A stretch of 52,980 nucleotides of DNA. Origin: Deltaproteobacteria bacterium Ga0077550. GTDB lineage: Bacteria; Myxococcota_A; Polyangia; Nannocystales; Nannocystaceae. The translations under genes and the position numbers were made by a program. Position 1 is the first letter of the stretch. Every line of letters begins with the position of its first letter. Positions 32,641-41,595 of the stretch are shown here, piece by piece. The notes under the pieces were generated by a model. The model was not told the origin of the DNA and ran no database searches. It saw nothing but the letters and a program-made list of their open reading frames with translations. Where the stretch lies: positions 1-52,980 of the forward strand of contig LNFB01000106.1 in assembly GCA_001464385.1 (NCBI GenBank), read 5' to 3'.

Positions 32641-33123
32641 ATGCATCGCTGCACGCCCCGGGCCGGCGGCCCTGGCCCCATGGCGTCGCTCGCCCTGCTC
32701 GGCACGATCGCCGTCGGTGGCTGCGATGGCGGCGCCGACGACGGCACCACCCTGGCGCCCGCGTGCGTCGAGGTCTCGCCGTCGACCTGCGCCCCGCTCT
32801 ACACCCCGAGCTTCGACGAGGTGTACACCCGCACCCTGATGCCGAGCTGCGCGTCCGGGGGTGGTTCGTGCCACGGCAATGCCGACGCCAGCGGGGCCGA
32901 GGCGCACGGCCTGTTCGTCGACGACGCCGAGGCGACCCACGCCCGACTGCTGCAGGACCGCGGTGACGACACCTTCGTCGTCGCCGGCGACGCGGCGTGC
33001 AGCGCCCTCGTCGTGCGGCTCGTCGTCGACGACGACGTGCTGCGCATGCCCGTGGGCACCTCGCTCTCCGAGGGCGAGATCTGCAGCGTGGCCCAGTGGA
33101 TCGAGAACGGAGCCGCACGATGA
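32641..33123 (+). CDS. Small lipoprotein with CASGGGSCH motif, cytochrome partner
   Basis: A 160-aa lipoprotein. A hydrophobic stretch (MASLALLGTIAVGGC) ends at a lipobox GGC; an ATG at 32680 is an alternative start. The core TRTLMPSCASGGGSCHGNAD holds Cys70 and Cys77-His78, six residues apart instead of two, so covalent heme attachment as in ordinary CxxCH is doubtful. Such sequences are typical of cytochrome-like lipoproteins in Myxococcota and Planctomycetes. The tail VAQWIENGAAR is like the last helix of class I cytochromes. The stop overlaps the start of the pentaheme gene (ATGA), so the two proteins probably act together. Confidence 0.7.
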   Translation: MHRCTPRAGGPGPMASLALLGTIAVGGCDGGADDGTTLAPACVEVSPSTCAPLYTPSFDEVYTRTLMPSCASGGGSCHGNADASGAEAHGLFVDDAEATHARLLQDRGDDTFVVAGDAACSALVVRLVVDDDVLRMPVGTSLSEGEICSVAQWIENGAAR

Positions 33124-34583
33124 CCCGCAAGACCGCGCTGTCGTTGCTCTCGGCCGTGGTCGGCCTCGCCTGCGCCGCCGAGACCGACGGCGGCCCCAGC
33201 GAGGAGATGCTGGATCCGGCGTCGTGCGAGGAGTGCCACCCGCAGCACTACCGGCAGTGGCTCGGCAGCATGCACGCGTACGCAGCCGACGATCCGATCT
33301 TCCTGGCGATGAACGCCCGCGGCCAGCGCGAGACCGGCGGCGCGCTCGGGGATTTCTGCGTGCGCTGCCACGCCCCGGTGGCCGTGGCCCTGGGCAAGAC
33401 CACCGACGGGCTCAACCTCGACGAGCTGCCGCAGGCGATGAAGGGCGTCACCTGCTACTTCTGTCACAACGTCGAGTCGATCGGCGGCACGCACAACAAC
33501 CCGATCAAGCTCGCCCTCGACGGGGTGATGCGCGGGCAGTACGGCGACCCGGTGCCCAACCCGTTCCACGACGCCGCCTACGCGCCGGAGATGGACGACA
33601 ACGTGCTGGCCTCGGGCGACATGTGCGGCAGCTGCCACGACATCGTCAACAACCATGAGGTCCACCTCGAGCGCACCTACGCCGAGTGGGTCAGCTCGTT
33701 CTACGACGATCCGAGCCCCGACGATCCGGCGCTCAAGAACTACTACGCGAACACGTGCACCGGCTGCCACATGCCGGGCAGCAACTCGCCGATCGCCGAC
33801 TTCGACGGCGTGCAGACGCGGCGGCTCCGCGACCACAGCATGGTCGGGGTCGACCTCGCGCTGACGGACTTCCCCGACGCCGAGCTGGGGCCGGCCCTGG
33901 TCGAGGAGCAGCGCGTGTTGATGGAGGAGCAGCGCGCACCGGCGGTGTGCGCGGGCCTCTGCGTGCGGCCGGCGGACGGCGGCGGCACCGACGTGGTGGT
34001 GTGGCTGCACAACGAGGCCGCGGGCCACTACTGGCCCAGCGGCGCGGCGCAGGACCGCCGCGCGTGGGTCCAGCTCGAGGCCTTCGACGGCGAGGCGCCG
34101 GTCGTGACCACCGGCGTCGTCGCGAACGACGAGTCGATCGACGCCGCCGAGCTCCTCGACCCGACGCTGTGGATGTTCCGCGACCGCGGCCTCGGCGTCG
34201 ACGGTCAGCCCGCGTCGATGTTCTGGGACATCGCCGACATCGAGAGCAACCTGCTCCCGGTCGCGGCCGAGGCCGGCCTCAAGTACGACAAGACCACGTG
34301 GCGCGAGCGGAGCTGGCACGTCGACGGCCCGGTCGATCGCGCCGTGATGCAGGTGAACCTGCGGCCGATCCCGTTCGAACTCGTCGACGAGCTCGCCGAG
34401 GAGGAGCTCTACGACGCCGCGGCGATCAAGGCCCGCATCCCCACGTACACGGTCTCGGCGACGCAGATCGAGTGGACCCCCGAGACGGCGCAGATGACCG
34501 ACCTCGAGGGCGCGTGCGTGATGAGTGCGAGCTGCTTCTGCGCGATCTCGATGGAGTGCGGCGCCTGCGAGTGCGGCGAGTAG
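33120..34583 (+). CDS. Pentaheme cytochrome c lipoprotein (c554-like)
   Basis: A 487-aa lipoprotein. MTRKTALSLLSAVVGLAC gives lipid Cys18. The N-terminal half has five CxxCH heme sites: CEECH (36-40), CVRCH (80-84), CYFCH (112-116), CGSCH (169-173) and CTGCH (213-217). The run CEECHPQHYRQWLGSMHAYA is the hallmark of cytochrome c554/c'-like multihemes. After ~240 residues the chain is strand-rich with an HNEAAGHYWPSG-type domain. It ends in a Cys-rich tail (SASCFCAISMECGACECGE) that has no matching heme. It would shuttle electrons outside the inner membrane. The ATG at 33120 overlaps the upstream stop by 4 nt. Confidence 0.9.
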   Translation: MTRKTALSLLSAVVGLACAAETDGGPSEEMLDPASCEECHPQHYRQWLGSMHAYAADDPIFLAMNARGQRETGGALGDFCVRCHAPVAVALGKTTDGLNLDELPQAMKGVTCYFCHNVESIGGTHNNPIKLALDGVMRGQYGDPVPNPFHDAAYAPEMDDNVLASGDMCGSCHDIVNNHEVHLERTYAEWVSSFYDDPSPDDPALKNYYANTCTGCHMPGSNSPIADFDGVQTRRLRDHSMVGVDLALTDFPDAELGPALVEEQRVLMEEQRAPAVCAGLCVRPADGGGTDVVVWLHNEAAGHYWPSGAAQDRRAWVQLEAFDGEAPVVTTGVVANDESIDAAELLDPTLWMFRDRGLGVDGQPASMFWDIADIESNLLPVAAEAGLKYDKTTWRERSWHVDGPVDRAVMQVNLRPIPFELVDELAEEELYDAAAIKARIPTYTVSATQIEWTPETAQMTDLEGACVMSASCFCAISMECGACECGE

Positions 34584-34590
34584 GCGCGGC

Positions 34591-35058
34591 TCACGGGTCC
34601 ACGCAGAAGCGGAACACCACCGCGTCCTCGAGTCCGTCCCCCTGCCGCAGGTCGAGGGTCACCTCCCACAGCCCGGGCATGAAGAGGTTCACCGGGGAGA
34701 TCACGAACTCCCCGGTCACCTCGGTCGCCTCGACCTGCGCCGCGATCGACGAGCCGTGCTGGTGATCGGGCATGAACGTGCTCACCTCGATCGTCACCGG
34801 CTGCGGCAGGCCGGCGTCGTCCTGCACGCGGACGCGCCAGGTGTTGTCGCCCCGCGACGGCGGCGCGGGCGTGGCCTCGAGGATCGCGACCGCGATGCGC
34901 TCGCCGGATCGCCGCATCCCCAGCGCGTAGTCGTCGGCGCGGGTCTCGAGCGCGCAGTCGCGGGCGGCGGGTTCGTCGACGTCGGCCGCGTCCGGGTCGT
35001 CCGCGGGATCGCACCCGAGGACCAGGAGCAGGGGCACGGGGCGGGCGAGGACGCGCAT
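34591..35058 (-). CDS. YtkA-like domain lipoprotein
   Basis: A 155-aa lipoprotein. MRVLARPVPLLLVLGC is a lipoprotein signal, then an acidic linker. The C-terminal half (~70-155) matches the YtkA-like/FixH Ig-like pattern: NTWRVRVQDDAGLPQPVTIE, a strand with Met/His-rich STFMPDHQHGSS, and the closing NLFMPGLWEVTLDLR. In this family the Met/His residues are often linked with metal, especially copper, handling; that link is inferred here. It is convergent with the pentaheme gene, 7 bp away. Confidence 0.75.
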   Translation of the reverse strand: MRVLARPVPLLLVLGCDPADDPDAADVDEPAARDCALETRADDYALGMRRSGERIAVAILEATPAPPSRGDNTWRVRVQDDAGLPQPVTIEVSTFMPDHQHGSSIAAQVEATEVTGEFVISPVNLFMPGLWEVTLDLRQGDGLEDAVVFRFCVDP

Positions 35059-35114
35059 GCTCCCGCGGTACGTCACGGGGGGCGATCGGGATCGCAGCGG
35101 CCCGTCGCCTCCCG

Positions 35115-36761
35115 TCACGGCGCCGCGGCGTCGCGCACCCACGCGACCGACTCGACCTCGAGGATCGCCCGATCCCGCACCCACGCCGGGATCCCCGGCG
35201 TCGCCAGGATCCGATCGAGATCCGCCTGCGCGCCCTCGAAGTCCCCGGCGCGGCGCCGCAGGATCGACCGCTCGAGCAGCATCAGCGGTTGATCGGGCGC
35301 GCGCTGCAGCGCCCGCTCGAGGGCCGCCGCCGCGGTCGTCGGCTCGCCGACGTGATCGAAGGCCAGCGCGAGGTTGTAGTAGTGGACCGCCGAGGGCTCG
35401 CGCTGCTTGCTGCGCGGCCACATCGCCTGGATCATCGCGAGCGCCGCGAGCCCGACGACGAGCCGATCGGTCCGCAGGGCCCCGCGATCGCGCACGAACA
35501 CGCCGACGCGCTGCACCCCGGTCGCCGCGAGGAGCACCAGCGGGATCGCCAGGGGCAACCGGTGCTGCGACGACGTGAAGAACGCGAGATTGCCCGCGAC
35601 CGTCGCAGCCCCGAGCCCCGCGACCCAGAACAGGCGCAGGCGCTGCTCGCGGTCCCGCCACCACACCGCGGCGCCGAGGATCGCCAACCCGAGCAGCACC
35701 CCGAACTGCACCGCGACGCGGTTCGCCCACGGGATCATCTCGCGCTCACCGAGCACGTCGAAGTCCTGCGCGAGCTCGTCGTTGCCCAGCATGAGCCAGG
35801 CCTTGCGCCCGAGCAGGCCCACCCAACGCAGCGGATCTTCCCCGATCTCCTGCCACGCGCGGCGGTACAGCTCGTCGCCCATCTGCGCGACCTCCTCGGG
35901 ATCGCCGGGACGATCGGCGCCCGCGTACTCCTCCGACTCGCGCGCCACGTCGCCGCTGAACAACCCCGCCGCGTTCCACACCCCGTTCGCGTGGGCGTTG
36001 TTGCCGATGTAGAACGACGTGCCGCCGCCGTGGGCAGGGAAGAACGTCGGCACGCCGGTGACGACCGCGTTGCGCCACGCCATCGCGCCCAGCGTGATCG
36101 CCAGGCCCACCGCGAAGCCGACCAGCGGCCGCACCCACCGACCGGCCGCGCGCGCGCGCCAGAGCAGCGCGATCGCGAGGACCGGCGCGGCGAGCAGGAG
36201 GTTCGGCCGCGCCAGCACGCCGAGGCCCAGTGCGACGCCGACGGCCAGCGCCGGCCACGGACCACCCCTGCGCTCGGCCCAGGCCATCGCCGCGACGACG
36301 CCGATGCAGCACGTCACCGTCAGCGAAGCCGACAGGAACTTGTTCTCGTAGAACGCGAGCGGCGGGTGGGCGAGCGCGAGCAGCAGTCCCCACGCGGCGG
36401 TGCGCGCCCCGAACATCGCCCGCAGCGCGCGGTGCAGCAGCCACCAGCTCGCGCCCGCGATCGCGAGCTGCACGAGCAGCGCGAGCGCCAGCCCGCCCAC
36501 CGCCATCGGCACCGCGAGCTGCATCGCGTACAGCCCCTGCAGGTAGAACGGCGCCGAGCCCAGCGGCGGGTGGGCGACCAGATCCGCCGCGGCCTGCTCG
36601 TAGATCCGCCCGTCCGAGATCGTCGCCACCGCGAACGGCACGTCGCGCAGGTAGACCAGGTGGTAGACGAGCCGCTGCAGCGCGAAGGCGGCGACCAACC
36701 ACGGCAGGACGCCCGTGACCGGGGCCTCGACCGCGCGCGGCGATTGCATCGAGGTCGACAC
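35115..36761 (-). CDS. GT-C (PMT/ArnT-like) membrane glycosyltransferase with TPR tail
   Basis: A 548-aa integral membrane protein. At least ten hydrophobic helices follow an early loop with SDGRIYEQAAADLVAHPPLG, where the Asp in SDG is the GT-C type acid of PMT/GT39 enzymes. YENKFLSASLTVTCCIGVV and FYIGNNAHANGVWN lie in the typical extracytoplasmic loops. It would move a sugar from a lipid-linked donor to an acceptor on the periplasmic side. Residues ~460-548 are TPR-like (AVHYYNLALAFDHVGEPTTA, ALQRAPDQPLMLLERSILRR). TACACT 9 nt before the GTG at 36761 favours that start over the ATG at 36749. Confidence 0.85.
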   Translation of the reverse strand: MSTSMQSPRAVEAPVTGVLPWLVAAFALQRLVYHLVYLRDVPFAVATISDGRIYEQAAADLVAHPPLGSAPFYLQGLYAMQLAVPMAVGGLALALLVQLAIAGASWWLLHRALRAMFGARTAAWGLLLALAHPPLAFYENKFLSASLTVTCCIGVVAAMAWAERRGGPWPALAVGVALGLGVLARPNLLLAAPVLAIALLWRARAAGRWVRPLVGFAVGLAITLGAMAWRNAVVTGVPTFFPAHGGGTSFYIGNNAHANGVWNAAGLFSGDVARESEEYAGADRPGDPEEVAQMGDELYRRAWQEIGEDPLRWVGLLGRKAWLMLGNDELAQDFDVLGEREMIPWANRVAVQFGVLLGLAILGAAVWWRDREQRLRLFWVAGLGAATVAGNLAFFTSSQHRLPLAIPLVLLAATGVQRVGVFVRDRGALRTDRLVVGLAALAMIQAMWPRSKQREPSAVHYYNLALAFDHVGEPTTAAAALERALQRAPDQPLMLLERSILRRRAGDFEGAQADLDRILATPGIPAWVRDRAILEVESVAWVRDAAAP

Positions 36762-36770
36762 CCGCCCCGC

Positions 36771-36776
36771 AGTGTA
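36771..36776 (-). promoter_or_regulatory. -10-like TACACT of the glycosyltransferase gene
   Basis: On the minus strand TACACT ends 9 nt before the GTG at 36761. No -35 match is clear. Confidence 0.4.
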
Positions 36777-36813
36777 CCCGCGCCGTCGCTCGTGCGCCGG
36801 GACCCAGCCGGGC

Positions 36814-36819
36814 TATGCT
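36814..36819 (+). promoter_or_regulatory. -10-like TATGCT of the DUF1415 gene
   Basis: TATGCT ends 14 nt before the ATG at 36834 with no Shine-Dalgarno in the gap. A short leader of about 8 nt is predicted. It faces away from the divergent glycosyltransferase promoter, 38 bp away. Confidence 0.4.
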
Positions 36820-36833
36820 CCGCCCATCCCCCG

Positions 36834-37577
36834 ATGAACGGCGCGCGCCGCCACGACTCCCCGTGTGCTGATCCGTGGCCCGCCGCCGCGGTGATCCACG
36901 CGCTGCACGACCGCTACCTCACCGAGGTGGTCGAGCACCTCGGCCTGTGTCCGTTCGCGCGACGCAGCCGCGAGCAGGGCCGCGTGCACCGACCGGTGTG
37001 GTGGGTCGACGACGCCCTCGATCCGGCCGCGGTCGCCGGCACGCTGCTCGCCGTCGTGCGCGAGTCGCCCGACGCCGAGATCCTCCTGCCGACCTTCGTC
37101 GTCCCGCCCGATCACCCGTGGAACGACGCCGAGACCTTCGCGACGTTCGTGCCCGAGCTGCGCGCCGCCTACGAGCACACCGACGGCCCGCGCTTCTTCA
37201 TGGTCGCGTTCCACCCGGGGTTCGCGGCGGACGCGGGGGCCAAGCGCCGGCTGTCGCCCGACTCGCTGGTGCCGCGGCTGCGCCGGACGCCGGACCCGGT
37301 GATCCAGTGCGTGCACGCCGAGGTGCTCGAGAAGGCGCGCCGCGCCGCGCAGGCGACCGCGCGCGATCGGCTGCGCGAGCGCTTCGCCCACGATCCGGTG
37401 ATGGCAGCGCTCATCGAGCGCAGCGTCCAGGCCGACCCCGAGCTCTCGGCGGAGATCGCCCGGAACAACTTCGCCGCGGTCGGTGACGGCACCGGGGCCG
37501 AGGAGCTCCAGCGACGGATTTCGGCGATTGCAGCGGCGCGGGCGGCGGTCGGAGTCCGACCGCACGTCCCGCGGTAG
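36834..37577 (+). CDS. DUF1415 family protein
   Basis: A 247-aa cytoplasmic protein of the DUF1415 family, slightly longer than most. Family marks are HLGLCPFARRSREQG, the block ILLPTFVVPPDHPWNDAETF, RFFMVAFHPGF and VIQCVHAEVLEKARRAAQAT. The conserved Cys in GLCPFA suggests a redox or metal role, but no activity is established. The start ATG lies after a -10-like TATGCT, without a ribosome site. It is followed 11 bp later by the molybdenum hydroxylase operon, whose own promoter is distinct. Confidence 0.85.
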   Translation: MNGARRHDSPCADPWPAAAVIHALHDRYLTEVVEHLGLCPFARRSREQGRVHRPVWWVDDALDPAAVAGTLLAVVRESPDAEILLPTFVVPPDHPWNDAETFATFVPELRAAYEHTDGPRFFMVAFHPGFAADAGAKRRLSPDSLVPRLRRTPDPVIQCVHAEVLEKARRAAQATARDRLRERFAHDPVMAALIERSVQADPELSAEIARNNFAAVGDGTGAEELQRRISAIAAARAAVGVRPHVPR

Positions 37578-37580
37578 ACT
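37575..37580 (+). promoter_or_regulatory. -10-like TAGACT of the molybdenum hydroxylase operon
   Basis: TAGACT overlaps the stop of the DUF1415 gene and ends 8 nt before the ATG at 37589. The sequence between (ccgcgacc) has no ribosome site, so a near-leaderless mRNA is predicted. Confidence 0.5.
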
Positions 37581-37588
37581 CCGCGACC

Positions 37589-38251
37589 ATGACGAGCCCC
37601 ACGCTCACGCGCCGCGGACTGCTGCGCGGCGCCGGCACGGCCTCGGTGCTGGCCAGCTGCACCAAGCCCAACGGACCCGACTCGAGCGCGCCCGCGATCA
37701 CCGACGCCAACGCGCCGGCCGAGATCGGACCGGACGCGACCTCCGTCGAGTTCACGCTCAACGGCAAGACCGTCACAGTGCAGGTCGAGCCCCGCGTCAC
37801 GCTGCTCGAGGCCCTGCGGCTCGATCTCGACGTCACGGGGCCCAAGCTCGTGTGCGATCGCGGCGCGTGCGGGGCCTGCACCGTGCTCGTCGACGGCCGG
37901 CCGCGCAACGCGTGCATGATGCTGGCCCACGACGTCGCGGGCGCGAACGTGACGACGGTCGAGGGCCTCGGCGAGGGCGAGCAGCTCTCGGCGCTGCAGG
38001 CCGCGTTTGTCCGCCACGACGCCCTGCAGTGCGGTTTCTGCACCTCGGGCATGCTGACGAGCTGCGCGTCGCTGCTGCGACGCCGTGGCAGCTCGGCGAG
38101 CGCGTTGACGGGCGCCGAGGTGAACGACGCGATCGCGGGCAACCTGTGCCGCTGCGGCACCTACCCCAACGTCGTCGCTGCGGTCCTCGAGGTCGCGGGC
38201 GCCAAGGCCTCCACACCGAACGCGGCCGCGTCCGCGACGAAGGCGGGCTGA
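37589..38251 (+). CDS. Tat-exported [2Fe-2S] subunit of molybdenum hydroxylase (PaoA-like)
   Basis: A 220-aa iron-sulfur subunit. A Tat signal (LTRRGLLRGAGTASVLASC, Arg8-Arg9) ends in ASC, a possible lipobox, so it may be lipid-anchored. The plant-ferredoxin-like cluster uses Cys89, Cys94, Cys97 and Cys109 (CDRGACGACTVLVDG); the second uses Cys148, Cys151, Cys187 and Cys189 (CGFCTSGM, NLCRCG). These pass electrons from the molybdenum site to FAD. The subunit matches periplasmic aldehyde oxidoreductase PaoA (YagT). It ends one base before the large subunit ATG; the order is small, molybdenum, FAD, unlike E. coli paoABC. Confidence 0.92.
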   Translation: MTSPTLTRRGLLRGAGTASVLASCTKPNGPDSSAPAITDANAPAEIGPDATSVEFTLNGKTVTVQVEPRVTLLEALRLDLDVTGPKLVCDRGACGACTVLVDGRPRNACMMLAHDVAGANVTTVEGLGEGEQLSALQAAFVRHDALQCGFCTSGMLTSCASLLRRRGSSASALTGAEVNDAIAGNLCRCGTYPNVVAAVLEVAGAKASTPNAAASATKAG

Positions 38252-38252
38252 C

Positions 38253-40586
38253 ATGCCACGCAAGACGATCACCGTCGGCTTCGCCGACCAGCTCACCGAG
38301 ATCGAGGCGGACATCCCCGCGGGAGAGCCCCGCCCCTGGGACGCCGACAACCGCCTGGTCGTCGTCGGCAAGCCGGTCCCGCGCATCGACGGCCACCTCA
38401 AGGTCTCGGGCCGCGCCAAGTACACCCACGACATCGCGCTGCCGGGGATGCTCCACGCCGCGGTGCTGCGCTGTCCCCTGCCCTGCGCGCGGATCAAGAA
38501 GATCGGCCTGGGCGGCGCGGCGAAGGCCCCCGGGGTCAAGGCCGCGATCACGCTGGCCGAGGTCGGCGATCGCATTCTCTTCGCGGGTCAGGACATCGCC
38601 GCCGTCGCGGCCGAGCGCCCCGAGCTGGCCCGCGACGCGCTCGCCTCGATCGAGGTCGAGTACGAGGCGCTGCCCTTCGTCGTCGACACGCGGATGGCCG
38701 CGAGCCCCAGCGCGCCCGCGGTCCACCAAGGCGTGGTGCGCGAGCGCAAGACCGAGGGCGACGAGCCCGGCGCCGCTGGGGCGCAGGGCGGCGAAGGCAA
38801 CGTCCGCAAGATGCCCGACAGCCGCCGCGGCGATCCGGCCAAGGCCCTGAAGAAGGCCGCCGTCGTCCACGAGGCGACCTACAGCACGCAGGTGCAGACC
38901 CACAGCGCGCTCGAGACCCACGGCATCGTCGTGCGCTGGGACGCCAAGGACAAGATCACCGCGTGGTGCTCGACGCAGGGCATCTTCAGCGTGCGTGACG
39001 AGCTCGCCGAGATCTTCGGCGTGCCGACGGCGAACGTCCGCGTCATCACCGAGTTCCTCGGCGGCGGCTTCGGGGCCAAGTTCGGCGCCTCGGCCCCGGG
39101 CACGCGCCTCGGCTTCATCGCCGGCGAGCTGTCGCGCAAGGCGGGCGCGCCGGTGAAGCTCATGTGCGATCGCCACGAGGAGCACGTGTGCACCGGCAAC
39201 CGCCCCGACGCGCACCAGGACGTGAAGCTCGGGGCCGACGCGTCGGGTCGCCTGGTCGCGCTGCACGTGCGCAGCCTCGGCACCGCGGGCATCGGCACGG
39301 GCGCGGGCATCGGCCGCAACGCGTTCTCGGTCTACACCAAGATCCCCCACGTGCTGGTCGAGGCCAGCGACGTCTACACCAACGCGGGCCCGGGCACGGC
39401 GATGCGCGCCCCAGGGCACCCGCAGGGCGCGTTCGCGGTGGAGCTCGCGATCGACGAGCTGGCGCGCAAGATGAAGGCCGATCCGCTCGCGCTGCGGATC
39501 CGCCACGACGAACACCCCGTGCGCAAGTGGCAGTTCGAGCAGGGCGCGACGCGCTTCGGCTGGGCCGAGGCCCGCAAGCGCTCCGAGGCCGCGCGCGCCC
39601 GCGGCACGCGGATGCGCACCGGCGTCGGCGTGGCCGCGTCGATCTGGGGCGACTTCGGCCGGCCCGGCGTCACGGTCACGGTGACCATCGGCCGCGACGG
39701 ATCCATCAAGGTCGACAACGGCGTGCAGGACATCGGCACCGGCATCGGCACCGTGATGGCGCAGGTCGCCGCCGAGGTGCTGAGCCGACCGACGGACGCG
39801 ATCACCGTACGCATCGGTCGATCCGAGTTCGGCCCCAGCGTCGGCAGCGGCGGATCGACGACGACGTCGAGCGTCACGCCGGCGGTGCGCAACGCCTGCG
39901 AACAGGCCAAGACCCAGCTGCTCGCGGTCGCCAGCGACCTGCTCGGCGTGCCGCCCGCGGACGTGGTCTGGGGGCCCGAGGGCCAGGCCCTCGGTGGCGG
40001 CAAGGTCCTGACGTTCGAGGCGCTGTGCAAGAAGATGCCCGGCGAGGCGATCGTCGCCACCGGCACGCGGGGCAAGACCTACGGCGCACACCCGATGGAA
40101 TTCTCGGGCCAGCCGATGCAGCAGATCGCCGGCGTGCAGTTCGCCGAGGTCGAGATCGACACGTGGACGGGCGTCATCCGGGTGAAGCGCGTGCTCGCGA
40201 TGCACGACTGCGGGCGGGTGATGAACGCGCTGACCTGCCGCAGCCAGATCAACGGCGGCGTGATCCTCGGCACCAGCTACGCGCTGCTCGAGGAGCGCGT
40301 GCTCGACCGCGACTTCGGCCGCATGCTCAACCCCAACCTCGAGCACTACAAGATCGCGGGCGCCCGCGACATCCCGGAGATCGACGTCGTCATGACCGAC
40401 GTCTTCGCCGGCAACAACAGCACCGGCGCCATCGGCATCGGCGAGCCCTCGACGATCCCGACCGCCGCCGCGATCGCGTGCGCCGTCTACGACGCGCTCG
40501 GCGTCCCGGTGCGCAGCCTACCCATCACGCCCGCCAAGATCCTCGCGGCGCTCGGCGTGATCCCGACCGGAGGAACCCCGACATGA
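38253..40586 (+). CDS. Molybdopterin-binding subunit of molybdenum hydroxylase (PaoC-like)
   Basis: A 777-aa catalytic subunit of the xanthine dehydrogenase/aldehyde oxidoreductase family, near the normal length. It hydroxylates an aldehyde or N-heterocycle using molybdenum-pterin and water. Family landmarks are RIDGHLKVSGRAKYTHDIAL, HSALETHGIVVRWD, TEFLGGGFGAKFG, GPGTAMRAPGHPQGAFAVEL and the terminal GIGEPSTIPTAAAIACAVYD, where the Glu is the catalytic base. It lacks its own Tat signal, so it would be carried out with the small subunit. It overlaps the FAD subunit by 4 nt (ATGA). Confidence 0.92.
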   Translation: MPRKTITVGFADQLTEIEADIPAGEPRPWDADNRLVVVGKPVPRIDGHLKVSGRAKYTHDIALPGMLHAAVLRCPLPCARIKKIGLGGAAKAPGVKAAITLAEVGDRILFAGQDIAAVAAERPELARDALASIEVEYEALPFVVDTRMAASPSAPAVHQGVVRERKTEGDEPGAAGAQGGEGNVRKMPDSRRGDPAKALKKAAVVHEATYSTQVQTHSALETHGIVVRWDAKDKITAWCSTQGIFSVRDELAEIFGVPTANVRVITEFLGGGFGAKFGASAPGTRLGFIAGELSRKAGAPVKLMCDRHEEHVCTGNRPDAHQDVKLGADASGRLVALHVRSLGTAGIGTGAGIGRNAFSVYTKIPHVLVEASDVYTNAGPGTAMRAPGHPQGAFAVELAIDELARKMKADPLALRIRHDEHPVRKWQFEQGATRFGWAEARKRSEAARARGTRMRTGVGVAASIWGDFGRPGVTVTVTIGRDGSIKVDNGVQDIGTGIGTVMAQVAAEVLSRPTDAITVRIGRSEFGPSVGSGGSTTTSSVTPAVRNACEQAKTQLLAVASDLLGVPPADVVWGPEGQALGGGKVLTFEALCKKMPGEAIVATGTRGKTYGAHPMEFSGQPMQQIAGVQFAEVEIDTWTGVIRVKRVLAMHDCGRVMNALTCRSQINGGVILGTSYALLEERVLDRDFGRMLNPNLEHYKIAGARDIPEIDVVMTDVFAGNNSTGAIGIGEPSTIPTAAAIACAVYDALGVPVRSLPITPAKILAALGVIPTGGTPT

Positions 40587-41590
40587 ACCGCTTCACGCTG
40601 GTGCGACTGCCCACGCTCGAGGCCGCGAGCCTCCGCGTGGCCAAGGCCCCGCAGACCCGCCGATTCCGGGCCGGTGGCATCGATCTTCTCGATCAGCTCA
40701 AGGAGGGCCTCGACGCCCCCGACGAGCTCGTCGAGCTGCGGGCCGTCGGCGGCGAGATCGGCGAGGCCATGCGGGGCATCCGGGAGCAGTCCGGCGGCTG
40801 GTCGCTCGGCAGCCTCGTCACGCTCGCGCAGCTCGCCGAGTTCGAGGACATCGGCGTCGCGTTCGCGGCGCTGCGCGAGGCCGCGGGCTCGGCCGCGACG
40901 CCGGGCATCCGCAACGCGGCGACGCTCGGCGGCAACCTGCTGCAGCGCCCGCGGTGCTGGTACTACCGCCACGTCGACCTCGAGTGCCTGAAGAAGGGCG
41001 GAAGCCAGTGTTTCGCCCTGACCGGGGACAACCGCTACCACGCGATCCTGGGCGGCGGGCCGAGCTTCATCGTCCACCCCTCGACGCTCGCGGCGGCGCT
41101 GGTGGCCCACGACGCGACGGTGGTCGTCTCGACCGGCGCGGCCGAGCGGCGGATCCCCATCGCCGAGCTGTTCGTGCTGCCGACGGTCGATCCGCTCCGC
41201 GAGCACGCGCTGAAGCCCGGCGAGATCATCGTCGCCATCGAGGTGCCGAAGCCCGGCGCCGATCAGCGCTCGACGTACGCGGCGGTGAAGGAGAAGGCGT
41301 CGCACGACTGGCCGCTCGGCGAGGTCGCCGTGCGCGCGCGACTGGCCGGCGGCAAGATGTCCGACGTTCGGGTCGCGCTCGGCCACGTCGCGCCGATCCC
41401 ATGGCGCGCGCCCGCGGCCGAGGCGGTGCTCGAGGGCCAGGCCCCGAGCGCCGAGCTGTTCGCGAAGGCCGCCGCCGCCGCCGTCGCGAAGGCCAAGCCG
41501 CTCGAGCACAACGGCTACAAGATCCCGCTCGTCGCGGGCCTGCTGCGCGAGGCCCTCCACCGACTCACCGCCGTGCCACTGCCGGAGTAA
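40583..41590 (+). CDS. FAD-binding subunit of molybdenum hydroxylase (PaoB-like)
   Basis: A 335-aa flavin subunit that re-oxidises the enzyme. The ATG overlaps the upstream stop and GGAGGA lies 8 nt before it. The FAD site is AATPGIRNAATLGGNL. Three Cys (125, 135, 143) in RPRCWYYRHVDLECLKKGGS match the extra [4Fe-4S]-binding region typical of PaoB (YagS) and absent from ordinary xanthine dehydrogenase. The C-terminal CO-dehydrogenase flavoprotein domain includes YAAVKEKASHDWPLGEVAVR. No PaoD-type chaperone gene follows in the window. Confidence 0.9.
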   Translation: MNRFTLVRLPTLEAASLRVAKAPQTRRFRAGGIDLLDQLKEGLDAPDELVELRAVGGEIGEAMRGIREQSGGWSLGSLVTLAQLAEFEDIGVAFAALREAAGSAATPGIRNAATLGGNLLQRPRCWYYRHVDLECLKKGGSQCFALTGDNRYHAILGGGPSFIVHPSTLAAALVAHDATVVVSTGAAERRIPIAELFVLPTVDPLREHALKPGEIIVAIEVPKPGADQRSTYAAVKEKASHDWPLGEVAVRARLAGGKMSDVRVALGHVAPIPWRAPAAEAVLEGQAPSAELFAKAAAAAVAKAKPLEHNGYKIPLVAGLLREALHRLTAVPLPE

Positions 41591-41595
41591 ACCCG

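Noticed and set aside
29725..32940. A long open frame on the minus strand covering several propeller and MYXO-CTERM genes.
   Set aside because: Its composition is Arg-rich throughout, and the real lipoprotein genes lie in a different frame with good signals.
32641..33123. The small cytochrome partner as a normal monoheme cytochrome c.
   Set aside because: The motif is CX6CH, not CxxCH, so covalent heme attachment is not supported.
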